This document shows, piece after piece, positions 19,122 through 27,176 of a DNA stretch of 64,000 bases. The stretch spans positions 48,637 to 112,636 of the forward strand of contig CANRAR010000005.1 of assembly GCA_947628675.1 (NCBI GenBank), read 5' to 3'. The stretch comes from an uncultured Clostridia bacterium (GTDB taxonomy: Bacteria > Bacillota > Clostridia > Christensenellales > Borkfalkiaceae). The notes beneath the pieces were generated by a model. That model had not been told where the DNA came from and did not search any database. It saw only the letters and a program-made list of their open reading frames with translations. Positions within the stretch are counted from its first letter, which is position 1. Each line of letters begins with the position of its first letter. Made by a program: the position numbers and the translations under genes.

Positions 19122-20168
19122 CTATTGGGCGAGTTCCATGTTGCGGATGGCGTCCGCCGTGTATTCGGCGCGGCGTTCGCTCTGCGCCGCCTCGTCGAGT
19201 TTTTCGCCGATGAGCCGATCGATGCCCGCGGGGCGCATGGAGACGCAGAGTTTATCGATCTCGCGCATCCGCTCGGCAACGCCCGACGGCGCGTCCGCGA
19301 AAAATCCCAAGGCGACGCCGAGTTTCAAATCGGCGGTGCGCTGCATCATCTCGTCCATCTCCAAGCGGCAGCAGTGGGTGAGGATGCCGTAGGAGCGCAT
19401 GATGCTATCCTTGAGGGCGACGCCCTCCTCCTTCTTCATCCGCTCGCGCTCCGAAAGTTCCCGCTCCGCGACGAAGCGCACGGCGTCCTCCACGACGGAG
19501 AGAATTTCCCCCTCCGAGAACCCGAGCGTCACCTCGTTGCTCACTTGGAAGAGTTCGCCCTCCGCGCCGCTCCCCTCGCCGAACGCGCCGCGCACCGTGA
19601 GCCCCCGATCCGTGAGCGTCTTTGCAAGTTCGCGCATCTTTCCCCGCCGCGAGACGGCGGGCAAAAACAGCATGACGGAGGCGCGAAGCCCCGTTCCCAC
19701 GTTGGTGGGACACGCCGTGAGGTACCCGAGTTTTTCGTCGTAGGCGAAGGGAATGGCGTGGGAGATGACGTCGTCGATGCCGCCCGCGCGCTCGTAGGCG
19801 CGCGTCAGATCAAACCCGTCGATGAAGTACTGCTCGCGGATGTGATCCTCCTCGTTGACCATGACGGAGATGCTCTCGTCCTTGGAGACGAGGGCGGAGG
19901 AGATGCGGCGGTTGGCGATGAGCCCGCGGCTGATGAGATGTTTCTCGGCGAGCAGTTCGCACTTCTCCTCGCTCATGCCCGCAAGAGCGTAGGGCGTAAA
20001 CGATTCCAGCCGCACGAGTTGGGCGGAGACGATGCGCACGATCTCGCGCGCCTGTTCCTCCCCGTGGGGGTCGCAAAGGAGCCGCGCGGGGAAGGGATAA
20101 TCCATGAAATTGCGGGCAAGGCGGATGCGCGAGGAGACCGCCACGCTCTCGTAGGCTCTCTTCTCCAT
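19122..20168 (-). CDS. mcsB: Protein arginine kinase McsB
   Basis: This 348-residue member of the ATP:guanido phosphotransferase family phosphorylates arginines and so tags proteins for ClpCP. Landmarks are SSRIRLARNF at the N-terminus, the adenine/phosphate-binding arginines, and NEEDHIREQ in the centre. The catalytic-loop region CPTNVGTGLRASVMLFLP is complete. The start is the ATG at 20168, which overlaps the mcsA stop (TGATG); a GTG three bases upstream is also in frame. The overlap indicates coupled translation with the activator McsA. Confidence 0.95.
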   Translation of the reverse strand: MEKRAYESVAVSSRIRLARNFMDYPFPARLLCDPHGEEQAREIVRIVSAQLVRLESFTPYALAGMSEEKCELLAEKHLISRGLIANRRISSALVSKDESISVMVNEEDHIREQYFIDGFDLTRAYERAGGIDDVISHAIPFAYDEKLGYLTACPTNVGTGLRASVMLFLPAVSRRGKMRELAKTLTDRGLTVRGAFGEGSGAEGELFQVSNEVTLGFSEGEILSVVEDAVRFVAERELSERERMKKEEGVALKDSIMRSYGILTHCCRLEMDEMMQRTADLKLGVALGFFADAPSGVAERMREIDKLCVSMRPAGIDRLIGEKLDEAAQSERRAEYTADAIRNMELAQ

Positions 20169-20665
20169 CACTCTCTCCCGTCCGCGAGTTCGCGGTTCAA
20201 GTCCCTGAGGTCGGCGTCCGCCTCCTTCAACGCCTCGTTGAGCGTCTTCACCCGCGCGTAGGCGCCGCGGCGCATCTCCCGTTCGATGCTGTCTTTCAGC
20301 CCGTCAATGCGATCCACGAGGGTGCGGATGCGGTCGTAATATTCCTCGGGGATATTCTCCTGCTTCTTGCCGCGGTGCACCGTATCGCCCTGCACCGATT
20401 GGATGATGGGCATGAGTTCGCGGCGGAAGGCGCGGTAGCAGTTGGCACAGCCCAAGAGCCCCGTGCGGCGGAATTCCTCGTACGCCATGCCGCAGACGGG
20501 ACACTCCCCGCTCGCCTTCTCCTCTTCATTGTACGGCAAAAGCCCGTGCGTGTTCAGCGCGAGCGCACGGTGACATTCGGGGCAGAGGGAGAGGCGGGTA
20601 TCCTCGTCCCTCATGCGCGTTACGTATATCTGCGAAGTTTCCTTGCCGCACCTCGAACAGATCAT
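20168..20665 (-). CDS. mcsA: McsA, zinc-binding activator of McsB
   Basis: This 165-residue protein has four Cys pairs typical of McsA: CSRC, CPEC, CPVC and CANC in the first half. A long helical UVR-like segment with YDRIRTLVDRIDGLKDSIE and RVKTLNEALKEADADL forms the C-terminal part. McsA activates McsB and can modulate ClpC. The ATG at 20665 has AAGGAG five bases upstream. A promoter lies just before it, so the operon begins here; the heat-shock repressor gene ctsR, usually first in this operon, is absent. Confidence 0.92.
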   Translation of the reverse strand: MICSRCGKETSQIYVTRMRDEDTRLSLCPECHRALALNTHGLLPYNEEEKASGECPVCGMAYEEFRRTGLLGCANCYRAFRRELMPIIQSVQGDTVHRGKKQENIPEEYYDRIRTLVDRIDGLKDSIEREMRRGAYARVKTLNEALKEADADLRDLNRELADGRE

Positions 20666-20684
20666 GCCGTCTCCTTGCCCTAAC

Positions 20685-20713
20685 AGTATATCATGCGGCG
20701 CGCAGATGCGCAA
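20685..20713 (-). promoter_or_regulatory. Promoter of mcsA-mcsB-clpC
   Basis: The minus strand reads TTGCGC (20713-20708), a 17-bp spacer and TATACT (20690-20685). No CtsR-type direct repeat or CIRCE element is seen around it. Confidence 0.7.
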
Positions 20714-20725
20714 CCGCACAGGCGT

Positions 20726-20950
20726 TTATTCCTCTTCAAAGCGGTACTTTTGCGGGGCGTTCGGGTACTTCTCCCCGTCCACCTCGGATAAAAACACGGA
20801 GAGCGGGCGCACCCAGAGCGAACGGTCGCCGTAGAGGGCGCGGTAGACGACCATCTCCTCGCCCGTCTCGCTGTCCCGCGCGACGCCCTCCACGTAGTAG
20901 CGGTTGCCCTTGAAATGGCGGTAAATTGCGTGAACTTTCAACTCCCGCAT
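20726..20950 (-). CDS. DUF1653 family small protein
   Basis: This 74-residue protein matches the DUF1653 pattern: [42 protein letters not shown]. The family forms a small beta-rich domain with unknown role and is often found fused to or next to nucleic-acid or metabolic genes. The ATG at 20950 has GGGGGA upstream and lies two bases after the stop of the membrane protein before it, so the pair is co-translated. Confidence 0.85.
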   Translation of the reverse strand: MRELKVHAIYRHFKGNRYYVEGVARDSETGEEMVVYRALYGDRSLWVRPLSVFLSEVDGEKYPNAPQKYRFEEE

Positions 20951-20952
20951 TT

Positions 20953-22071
20953 TCAGTCCCCCATCTTTTCGGGGTGTTTTTCCCGCAGAAATTCCTCCGA
21001 GCCCGCGACGGCGGGGAAGTGATAGGCGCCGTACGCGCACTGCACCCTGTAGAGCGCGACGCCCCTGCTCTGCTCCACCGTGATTTTTTGTATTTCTTCC
21101 CACTTCAAAAATACGCTGTCCACATTGCCCGTGTCCCGCCAATAGAGCCCCTCTTCGTACACGCCGAGGGTGCCCTTGGCGCGGAGGAAAGTAACTACGG
21201 CGCGCCCCACGAGCAGGAAGCCGAGGCCGGCGAGCAGCGACCCGAATAAAATCTGCCAAAAGACGGCGACGAGTACGCCGCCTACGAGCATCACGCCGCC
21301 CACCGCCGCACTGAAGAGCGCGGTCTTGCGCTTGGCGGGGTCGGGCAGATCGAATGCCGCAAGGCGGGTAAAGCGCCGCTTTTCGCCGTTTTCGGGGGAA
21401 GTTTGGGGTTCGGTTTGGGGTTTTGGGGCGGGACGGGTCTCGGGGGCGCGCTCGCCGAGGAGGGCGAGGCCGCGGCGCGCGAGCGTTTCGTAGAGGCGGG
21501 GCTTGGCGTCCGTCTGCACGAGAGCGGGGCTTGCGTCCTTCTCCGCCTTGCCGCTCTTGGAGAGGTACTGCGCGGGGATCTCGAGGACGACCGACCACAA
21601 GCCCTTCTCGCGCGGGAGCCGCCTCGTACACACCGAGAAGAAGCGCATCTCGGAATAGGGCACGGAAATTTCGCGCCCGCCCGCGCGGTCGCCGTGGATG
21701 CGCACCCCTGCCTCCTCAAACGTGACGAGGGTGCCCTCGCCGACGTAGAAACTCTCCGCCCCGTCGCACCGCTCGCAGAAGTCGAGTTCGGCGTCCCTGT
21801 GGCTTCTCCCCGCCACATTGAGCCCGAACGCCGCGAGCGCCGAAAAAATCGCGCCGCCCGCAAACGCGCCGACGAGGATGTAGAGAAGGGAATCTTGTAG
21901 CCCACTCTTGAACTCGAACACGATGACGGCGATAAACAGCCCCAAGGCGAGCAGGATGGCGGCGACGGCGCAGATGACGACGCCCACCGAGTACGCGACG
22001 GTGCCGCGGTGAAGCGCGGCGCGTTTTTTCTCTCTCTTTTCCTCCGACGGGGGAAGCGGAATGATCTTCAT
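20953..22071 (-). CDS. Membrane protein with two helical hairpins, unknown function
   Basis: This 372-residue protein has two pairs of membrane helices, at about 25-85 and about 255-300. Each pair is followed by a beta-rich soluble domain of similar size (about 95-170 and 305-365). These soluble parts ([11 protein letters not shown]..., [11 protein letters not shown]...) have the shape of small PH-like domains seen in bacterial membrane proteins. A Pro-rich linker with [13 protein letters not shown] separates the halves. The repeated plan suggests an old duplication. It is followed by DUF1653 and precedes the clp operon on the same strand, but a promoter for mcsA separates their regulation. 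Confidence 0.7.
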   Translation of the reverse strand: MKIIPLPPSEEKREKKRAALHRGTVAYSVGVVICAVAAILLALGLFIAVIVFEFKSGLQDSLLYILVGAFAGGAIFSALAAFGLNVAGRSHRDAELDFCERCDGAESFYVGEGTLVTFEEAGVRIHGDRAGGREISVPYSEMRFFSVCTRRLPREKGLWSVVLEIPAQYLSKSGKAEKDASPALVQTDAKPRLYETLARRGLALLGERAPETRPAPKPQTEPQTSPENGEKRRFTRLAAFDLPDPAKRKTALFSAAVGGVMLVGGVLVAVFWQILFGSLLAGLGFLLVGRAVVTFLRAKGTLGVYEEGLYWRDTGNVDSVFLKWEEIQKITVEQSRGVALYRVQCAYGAYHFPAVAGSEEFLREKHPEKMGD

Positions 22072-22113
22072 GAAGTCACCTTTGAAAAAGCGCGCCGTGG
22101 GGCGCGCCGCGAT

Positions 22114-22737
22114 TTATTTTCTTCGGAAAAAACGAAATGTGTGTGCGCGCTTCCACCATACGAAAAAGAAGAGCGCCAAAACTTGCAGGGGCACACCGAT
22201 GAGAAAGATGAGCCAAATATCGTGCCCGTAGACGTAGGATGTGACGTAGACGACGGCGAGAACCGTCCAGATGAGGACGGAGAGCGAGACGATGCGCGCC
22301 CACTTCCAGCCCCAAATACAGCTGAATACGAGGACGACGACGGCGGACGCCGGCACGGCAAAGAGGAACGCGAGCCACGCGTAGGGGATCTGCGGCGCGA
22401 AGATGCCGAAGAGGACAAACCCCACGACGGCGACGAGCCAGCACAGCCCCACCGACAGCATGAGGATGATGACGCGGCGGAGTAGTTTGGTGTTGCGGGG
22501 CAAGACCTCCTTTTCGGGATGCTCCTTGACGAGGTCATCCACCGCGACGTTGAAAAGTTCGGCGAGGCGAATGAGATTGCGCACGTCCGGAATGCCGTTG
22601 CCCTGTTCCCATTTGGAGATGGATTTATCGGAATAGTTTAATTTTTCCGCGAGATCGAGCTGCGTCATGTTCGCCATTTTGCGAAGGCGCATGATGTTCT
22701 TCCCGATGACGACGGCAAGCTGATCCTGTTCTTCCAT
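22114..22737 (-). CDS. XRE-family regulator with four-helix membrane domain
   Basis: The 207-residue protein begins with a canonical XRE helix-turn-helix (residues about 8-65; MTQLDLAEKLNYSDKSISKWEQG). A short linker leads to four membrane helices (about 90-195) and a basic C-terminus. Membrane-tethered XRE proteins of this build are common in Clostridia and probably sense the envelope. The ATG at 22737 is only seven bases from a consensus -10 box, and no ribosome site fits in between, so the mRNA is probably leaderless. An 8-bp inverted repeat upstream of the -35 may be its own operator. Confidence 0.85.
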   Translation of the reverse strand: MEEQDQLAVVIGKNIMRLRKMANMTQLDLAEKLNYSDKSISKWEQGNGIPDVRNLIRLAELFNVAVDDLVKEHPEKEVLPRNTKLLRRVIILMLSVGLCWLVAVVGFVLFGIFAPQIPYAWLAFLFAVPASAVVVLVFSCIWGWKWARIVSLSVLIWTVLAVVYVTSYVYGHDIWLIFLIGVPLQVLALFFFVWWKRAHTFRFFRRK

Positions 22738-22744
22738 GGGCACG

Positions 22745-22773
22745 ATTATACCGCAAAATGTGCCGTTTGTCAA
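22745..22773 (-). promoter_or_regulatory. Consensus promoter giving a leaderless transcript
   Basis: The minus strand has TTGACA (22773-22768), a 17-bp spacer and TATAAT (22750-22745). The start codon begins at 22737, the expected +1/+2 position. Confidence 0.88.
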
Positions 22774-22786
22774 GAGTTCTACTGTG

Positions 22787-22813
22787 AGTAGAGTGTGAAT
22801 TTTGAACTCTACT
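22787..22813. promoter_or_regulatory. Inverted repeat upstream of the XRE membrane regulator
   Basis: AGTAGAGT (22787-22794) and ACTCTACT (22806-22813) are perfect inverted repeats with an 11-base spacer. A third related half-site, AGTTCTACT, lies at 22775-22783 beside the -35 box. Confidence 0.5.
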
Positions 22814-23168
22814 GATTAAATTTCACAAAATAGAGCGATTTTTTCAAAGAATGGGTTGAAAAATTGCTTCGCGCACAGGATGCCCGCCGCCCGTCCGCAA
22901 ATGCGGACGGGCGGCGGGCTCGGTAGGAGAAGACGGCGGGGGCGGACGCTGCCCCCCTATCGCCCTCCCAAGGAGGGGGCAAGTCGGACTTCGTTGTTCG
23001 GGATTCTTCACCCCCACAAGGGGGGTTCAGAATGACGCGTTAAAACGAGCGGGGCAGAAGGACGCGGTAAACGGGCGGGTGGCGATGCGCGGGGAGAGTG
23101 TATAAGGATAAGAGGCGTTAGCGGGGGCGGCGGCTGGGGTGGAGAAAAATTTGGCGTTTGAGACCTCG
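22814..23168. repeat. Intergenic repeats: inverted GC hairpin and dispersed hairpin element
   Basis: The hairpin at 22882-22919 (17-bp arms) repeats in reverse orientation the one at 16047-16084. A copy of the dispersed GGACTTCGTTGTTCGGGATT element lies at 22986-23040, with a degenerate GGCAGAAGGACGCGG tail to 23072. The last 80 bases are GC-rich without a gene. Confidence 0.75.
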
Positions 23169-23756
23169 TCAGCGGGAGCGGCGGCAGTGGTAGAGAAAGG
23201 TCTGGCGTTTGAGACCCGTTGCCGCGAGAGCCTCCGTGAGGGTGAGTTTGTTCTCGGAAAAGAGTTTTGCGGCGTTCAAAAAACTTTCGGGCATCGTCTT
23301 TTTCGGCCGCCCCATGTGGACGCCGCGCGCCTTGGCGAGCGCGATGCCCTCCGCCTGCCGCGCACGGATATTGGCGCGCTCGTTCTCCGCCACGAAGGAT
23401 AAAATTTGCAACACGATATCGGCGATGAACTTTCCGATGAGGGAATGCTGCTCGCGCGTATCCAAAAGGGGCATATCGAGCACGACGATATCTACCTCCT
23501 TCTCCTTAGTGAGCGCGCCCCACTCGGCGAGCACCCCGCGATAGTCGCGCCCGAGACGGTCGATGGACTTGATGACGAGTACATCTCCCTTCTTCAACTT
23601 GCGCTTCATGCGCAGGTACTCCTCGCGGCAGAAATCTTTGCCGCTCTTCTTCTCGCAAAATAAATTTTTGGGCTCCACGCCGAAATTCTTCAACTGCTCC
23701 GTCTGCCGCTCCAAATTCTGGTCGGCGGCGGAAACTCTTGCATAGCCGTACGTCAC
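23169..23756 (-). CDS. Small serine recombinase (resolvase/invertase family)
   Basis: This 195-residue protein has the resolvase catalytic domain: nucleophile S9 in YARVSAADQ with R7, and the conserved IDRLGRD (R67, R70). The long E helix (about 105-135) with RARQAEGIALAKARG follows, and a C-terminal Hin-type HTH starts at MGRPKK. The length is typical of DNA invertases and Tn3 resolvases. The GTG at 23756 is the only start that keeps the full fold and has AGGAGG upstream. No transposase or other mobile genes are near. It is divergent from the zinc-ribbon membrane protein, and the space between carries two identical 18-bp sites. Confidence 0.9.
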   Translation of the reverse strand: MTYGYARVSAADQNLERQTEQLKNFGVEPKNLFCEKKSGKDFCREEYLRMKRKLKKGDVLVIKSIDRLGRDYRGVLAEWGALTKEKEVDIVVLDMPLLDTREQHSLIGKFIADIVLQILSFVAENERANIRARQAEGIALAKARGVHMGRPKKTMPESFLNAAKLFSENKLTLTEALAATGLKRQTFLYHCRRSR

Positions 23757-23828
23757 CTCTTTTGCCTCCTCTCTTCATCGTAACTCCCGATATTGAAAAA
23801 AGGCGCTGTATATGCCAAAAAAAATCAA

Positions 23829-23951
23829 GAAAGGTATACCTTTCCTGACAACAAATTTTTGTGCGACTTTCGACAAATTTTATTGATTTTATTATAATAT
23901 CGGTAGAAAAAGATGTCAAGACTTTTTTTGAAAAAAGGTATACCTTTCCTG
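23829..23951. repeat. Pair of identical 18-bp sites with palindromic core
   Basis: AAAGGTATACCTTTCCTG occurs at 23830-23847 and again at 23934-23951. The core AAAGGTATACCTTT is a perfect 14-bp palindrome, extended to 16 bp in the first copy. The 86-bp segment between the copies contains the promoter of the gene at 23983. The sites may be recombinase crossover sites or repressor operators. Confidence 0.75.
23870..23898 (+). promoter_or_regulatory. Promoter of the zinc-ribbon membrane protein
   Basis: TCGACA (23870-23875), a 17-bp spacer and TATAAT (23893-23898) lie between the two palindromic sites. The second site falls in the 5' untranslated region. Confidence 0.6.
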
Positions 23952-23982
23952 TCGGGCGGCTCTCGGCCGAGGGGGTATTTTT

Positions 23983-25536
23983 ATGAACCATTGTACCAAT
24001 TGCGGTGCGGATTTTGAGGGGAACTTTTGCCCGAACTGCGGGAAAGAAGTGCAAAATACGCTCGGAAAACTGATTTTGCGCCTTTTGCCCGCCGCGCTAC
24101 TTGCCGTATTTTCCGTGTTGATGCTCGGGCTGTACGCCGCACCCGCCTACGGTGACGATTTGTTGGCCTTCACGATCTATGACCATGTAAGTTTGCCGAA
24201 AGAGATGGTAGACCCCGTCTTCTACGGCTGTACCGTGTCGCTCATCCTGTTTGCCGTCGTCGGATTCTGTTATGCGAGCGTTGAGGCACTCCTTGGCCGC
24301 CGCATTCCGCTCCTCCGCTTCGGCGGTTTCCTCTGCGCTTATCTGCCCATCGCGTTGATCGACTGCATCATGATGGGCAAGGTCGCCCAAAGCATTGCGC
24401 CGCAAGCGATCCAAGCGGGGCTTATTTGCCTGCTCATATTCCCCGTGCTGTTTGCGGCGGGGCAAGCCGTTTCCCTCGTCATCTTACACAAGACGGGCGA
24501 TGATATCGGCATTGCCGCACTTGCGGTGATTTTCAATAATATTGCGGCTTCTTTCAAGAAAAACGGACAACTCTTTTTCCGCTTTGTACCCACCGCCCTG
24601 CTTCTCGTGTTCACCGTGCTCATGCTCGGGCTGTACGCCGCGCCCGCCTACGGAGAAGAGATGCTTTCCTTTACCGTGTACGACCATATTGACTTGAAAG
24701 AACTGGCGGAGCCCATTTTCTACAATTGTGCCGCTGCGCTCATCGCATTTGCCGTCGTCGGGTTCGTATTTTCCCTCGCGCTACTGTTTACGAGCAGGGC
24801 GTATTCCGTACTCCAATACGGTGCGTTCGTGTTTTATCTTCCCATCTTCATTTGCGCCAGCATCATGGCGGGAAAAGTGGGGAATGCCTCCCTGTTGCAG
24901 GGCGGGCTGATTGCGGCGATCGTCCTTTCCGTTGTGTTTGCCGCCGCGCAAATCGGTGTTTTGGTGGCGCGGTATAAACTCGACGAAGAGGAAGGGTTCC
25001 CTGTGGCGAAAATCAATAAACCCTATAAACCTCAAAAGCCGAGCAAGCGGGTCTCGCTGAAAAAACCCGTCAAACCCACCAAACCCGCAAAGCCCTACGT
25101 GATTGCGCAGTACCCCTATCCCGCGCCGCCGAAGCCCAAGGATTATTCCAAACAGGAACTTGCGGTGTATTACAACGAGACGTTGCCGCAATTCAACAAG
25201 GCAGTCGAACTCATGAAGGAGCACCATCCCGAATATGTAGCGGCGTACCGTGCCGCCATGGATGAATACCGCAATACCACCGTACCGGCATACCGCGACA
25301 GCCAAGTCCGTTACCGCGAGGCGCTCCGCGAGTATCGGGTACAGTCTCGGCAAGAATACCGCAAAAAGTGCGACGATTACCGCAAAAAATGTGACAATTA
25401 CCGCAATGAAATGCGTCGATTCCGGAAAAACGTACGGGAGGAGCGCAAGCGCCTTCTCTGTGCGCTCTATGAGAAGAAGCACAACGCGGCCTGCACCTAT
25501 CCGCTTGCATATATTTGGTGGAATTTCTCGTTTTGA
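23983..25536 (+). CDS. Zinc-ribbon membrane protein with internally duplicated membrane module
   Basis: This 517-residue protein starts with a zinc ribbon (CTNCG and CPNCG, residues 4-20). Two homologous membrane modules follow. Copy 1 (about 31-170) and copy 2 (about 197-330) share LMLGLYAAPAYG and a downstream LAFTIYDH / LSFTVYDH segment, each with four membrane helices. A Lys/Pro-rich linker (about 342-390) leads to a charged helical tail (about 395-505). The tail has Tyr-Arg repeats such as EYRKKCDDYRKKCDNYRNEM. The C-terminus is hydrophobic. The ribosome site GAGGGGG precedes the ATG. The family is unknown; the helical tail suggests a partner or a long soluble coiled coil. Expression may depend on the palindromic sites upstream. 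Confidence 0.75.
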   Translation: MNHCTNCGADFEGNFCPNCGKEVQNTLGKLILRLLPAALLAVFSVLMLGLYAAPAYGDDLLAFTIYDHVSLPKEMVDPVFYGCTVSLILFAVVGFCYASVEALLGRRIPLLRFGGFLCAYLPIALIDCIMMGKVAQSIAPQAIQAGLICLLIFPVLFAAGQAVSLVILHKTGDDIGIAALAVIFNNIAASFKKNGQLFFRFVPTALLLVFTVLMLGLYAAPAYGEEMLSFTVYDHIDLKELAEPIFYNCAAALIAFAVVGFVFSLALLFTSRAYSVLQYGAFVFYLPIFICASIMAGKVGNASLLQGGLIAAIVLSVVFAAAQIGVLVARYKLDEEEGFPVAKINKPYKPQKPSKRVSLKKPVKPTKPAKPYVIAQYPYPAPPKPKDYSKQELAVYYNETLPQFNKAVELMKEHHPEYVAAYRAAMDEYRNTTVPAYRDSQVRYREALREYRVQSRQEYRKKCDDYRKKCDNYRNEMRRFRKNVREERKRLLCALYEKKHNAACTYPLAYIWWNFSF

Positions 25537-25550
25537 GATAAATAATTTGA

Positions 25551-25584
25551 GGGGCGAGCCCATGGGCTCGCCCCCTTCTTCTTT
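25551..25584 (+). terminator. Terminator of the zinc-ribbon membrane gene
   Basis: A perfect 24-bp palindrome (25551-25574, centre CATG) is followed by CTTCTTCTTT. Confidence 0.75.
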
Positions 25585-25600
25585 GGTTTAGTTGCGCGGG

Positions 25601-25684
25601 TGGACTTCGTTGTTCGGGATTCTTCGGTCGCTACGCTCCCTCAGAATGACGCGGAGAACGGGCGGGGCAGAATGACGCGGTAAC
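25601..25684. repeat. Dispersed hairpin element, copy B
   Basis: This copy has the common start TGGACTTCGTTGTTCGGGAT, a variable insert CGGTCGCTACGCTCCC between ATTCTT and CAGAAT, and the end CAGAATGACGCGG, which is then repeated once at 25669-25682. Confidence 0.8.
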
Positions 25685-25689
25685 CGCTT

Positions 25690-26214
25690 TTACGCGTTGA
25701 AGTAGCGCTTGAGAAGGCCTTTGAAGCCGGCGCCGTGGCGGGCTTCGTCCTTCGCCATCTCGTGCACCGTATCGTGAATGGCGTCGTAGCCGAGTTCCTT
25801 GGCGCGCTTGGCGATCGCAAGTTTCCCCTCGCAGGCGCCCGCTTCCGCCGCCGCGCGGAGTTCCAAATTCTTCTTGGTGCTGTCGGTGACGACTTCGCCG
25901 AGAAGTTCTGCGAACTTCGCCGCGTGTTCTGCCTCCTCAAAGGCGTAGCGCTTGTAGGCTTCGGCGATCTCGGGATAGCCCTCCCTTTCTGCGACGCGGG
26001 ACATGGCAAGATACATACCGACCTCGGTGCACTCGCCCTGGAAGTTGGCGTGAAGGCCGTCCATCACTTCCTTATCCTCCACCCTGCCGTCGCCGACATG
26101 GTGCTCGCAAGCGAACTTCGCCTCCTCGACGGGTACAAACTTCTTGGCATGGCAGACGGGGCACTCCGTCACGTCGTCCGCGACGATCTCGCCGCAAATG
26201 GCACATCTTTTCAT
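25690..26214 (-). CDS. Reverse rubrerythrin (N-terminal rubredoxin domain)
   Basis: This 174-residue protein should reduce hydrogen peroxide. The rubredoxin-type Fe(Cys)4 site lies at the N-terminus (C4, C7, C18, C21). The ferritin-like diiron domain follows, with [25 protein letters not shown] and DEARHGAG carrying the Glu and His ligands. This domain order is that of reverse rubrerythrins known from clostridia, which act as NADH-linked peroxidases. The ATG at 26214 has AAGGAG upstream; frames further upstream pass through the promoter. It is monocistronic. Confidence 0.93.
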   Translation of the reverse strand: MKRCAICGEIVADDVTECPVCHAKKFVPVEEAKFACEHHVGDGRVEDKEVMDGLHANFQGECTEVGMYLAMSRVAEREGYPEIAEAYKRYAFEEAEHAAKFAELLGEVVTDSTKKNLELRAAAEAGACEGKLAIAKRAKELGYDAIHDTVHEMAKDEARHGAGFKGLLKRYFNA

Positions 26215-26253
26215 GGTTTTATCTCCTTTATCTTGAATTTTTGTTCTGTAAGA

Positions 26254-26282
26254 ATTATAGCATAGTCGGAACCGAATATCAA
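26254..26282 (-). promoter_or_regulatory. Promoter of reverse rubrerythrin
   Basis: The minus strand reads TTGATA (26282-26277), a 17-bp spacer and TATAAT (26259-26254). Confidence 0.8.
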
Positions 26283-26528
26283 TCATTTTCCCAAAGATTT
26301 TCGAGAAGTTCTTTGAGGTTTACGGGAGAAAAAACGTCCCCCCATTGAGAAAAGAGAGTGAGAAAAGTGCGGGGAGGAAAGAGAATGCGGGGTGGGGAAA
26401 TGAGGAAGTTGCGTCACGGAGAAAAAAGCCCCCTGTTGAGAAGAGAACGGCGGAGAGAAAAAGACGTCCCCCAATTGAAAAAGAGGAACAGAGATAAAAG
26501 AGAGATGCGGGGTAAAAGGAAAACGCGC
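26283..26528. repeat. Purine-rich spacer with three repeat units
   Basis: The plus strand is nearly all purine apart from short C runs. Units of the form GAGAAAAA, then (ACG)TCCCCC, then ATTGA or TTGAG, then AAAAGAG occur near 26327, 26419 and 26454. No gene with a ribosome site is seen; minus-strand frames give Ser/Phe-rich repeats that look non-coding. Confidence 0.55.
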
Positions 26529-27176
26529 CTACGGGGATAGGAGCGTTTCGAGAATTTTTGTGAGATCTGCGGGCGTTTGGGCAAAGGTCGTGGCGCCCGC
26601 GGCGGTGAGTTGTTCGCGCGTACGGTAGCCCCAGAGGGCGGAGATGCTCCTCATGCCCGCGTTTTTCGCCGTGAGGACGTCCGCCTCGCCGTCGCCCACA
26701 AAGACGCAATCGTAGAGCGGTACGCGGAGCGAGAGCGCGACATAGCGGGTGAGGGCGGGGTTTGGCTTGCAGGGGAACATTCCGCTGTCGCCGCCGACGT
26801 AGTCGAAGAGCGCGGGGTAGAACTTTTCGATGGAGGTTGTGGCCGCCTCCTGCGGCTTGTTGGTGACGACGGCAAGTTTTATTCCGCGGGCTTTGAGGGC
26901 GGTTAAAAGTTCCGCCATGCCCGCGTAGGGCTTGGTGCGGCTGTGGGTGCTCGCGCCGTAGTTTTTATGGAACGCCTCGTAGACTTCGTCCGCATCCGCC
27001 CCCTGCGGCAGGGCGCGGGAGACGAGTTTTTTCGCCCCATCCCCCACGAAGGTGCGCACCTCGGCGAGCGTACGGGCGGGATAGCGGAAGGCGGCAAGCG
27101 CCTCGTTGAGGGAGAAGGCGATGTCGGGCAGGGTATCGAGGAGGGTGCCGTCCAAATCGAAAAAGACTGCCTGCAT
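26529..27176 (-). CDS. HAD-family phosphatase, phosphoglycolate phosphatase-like
   Basis: This 215-residue HAD hydrolase has all four motifs: FFDLDGTLLD (nucleophile Asp), VVTNKP, the Lys in CKPNP and VGDGEADV. A helical cap between motifs I and II resembles Gph. The likely substrate is 2-phosphoglycolate, formed during DNA repair, or another small phosphate ester. The ATG at 27176 overlaps the argS stop (TGATG), so the two are translationally coupled. Confidence 0.85.
   Translation of the reverse strand: MQAVFFDLDGTLLDTLPDIAFSLNEALAAFRYPARTLAEVRTFVGDGAKKLVSRALPQGADADEVYEAFHKNYGASTHSRTKPYAGMAELLTALKARGIKLAVVTNKPQEAATTSIEKFYPALFDYVGGDSGMFPCKPNPALTRYVALSLRVPLYDCVFVGDGEADVLTAKNAGMRSISALWGYRTREQLTAAGATTFAQTPADLTKILETLLSP

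Noticed and set aside
23169..25536. Possible transposon around the serine recombinase
   Set aside because: No transposase, no terminal inverted repeats and no target duplication can be found; only the two promoter-flanking sites.
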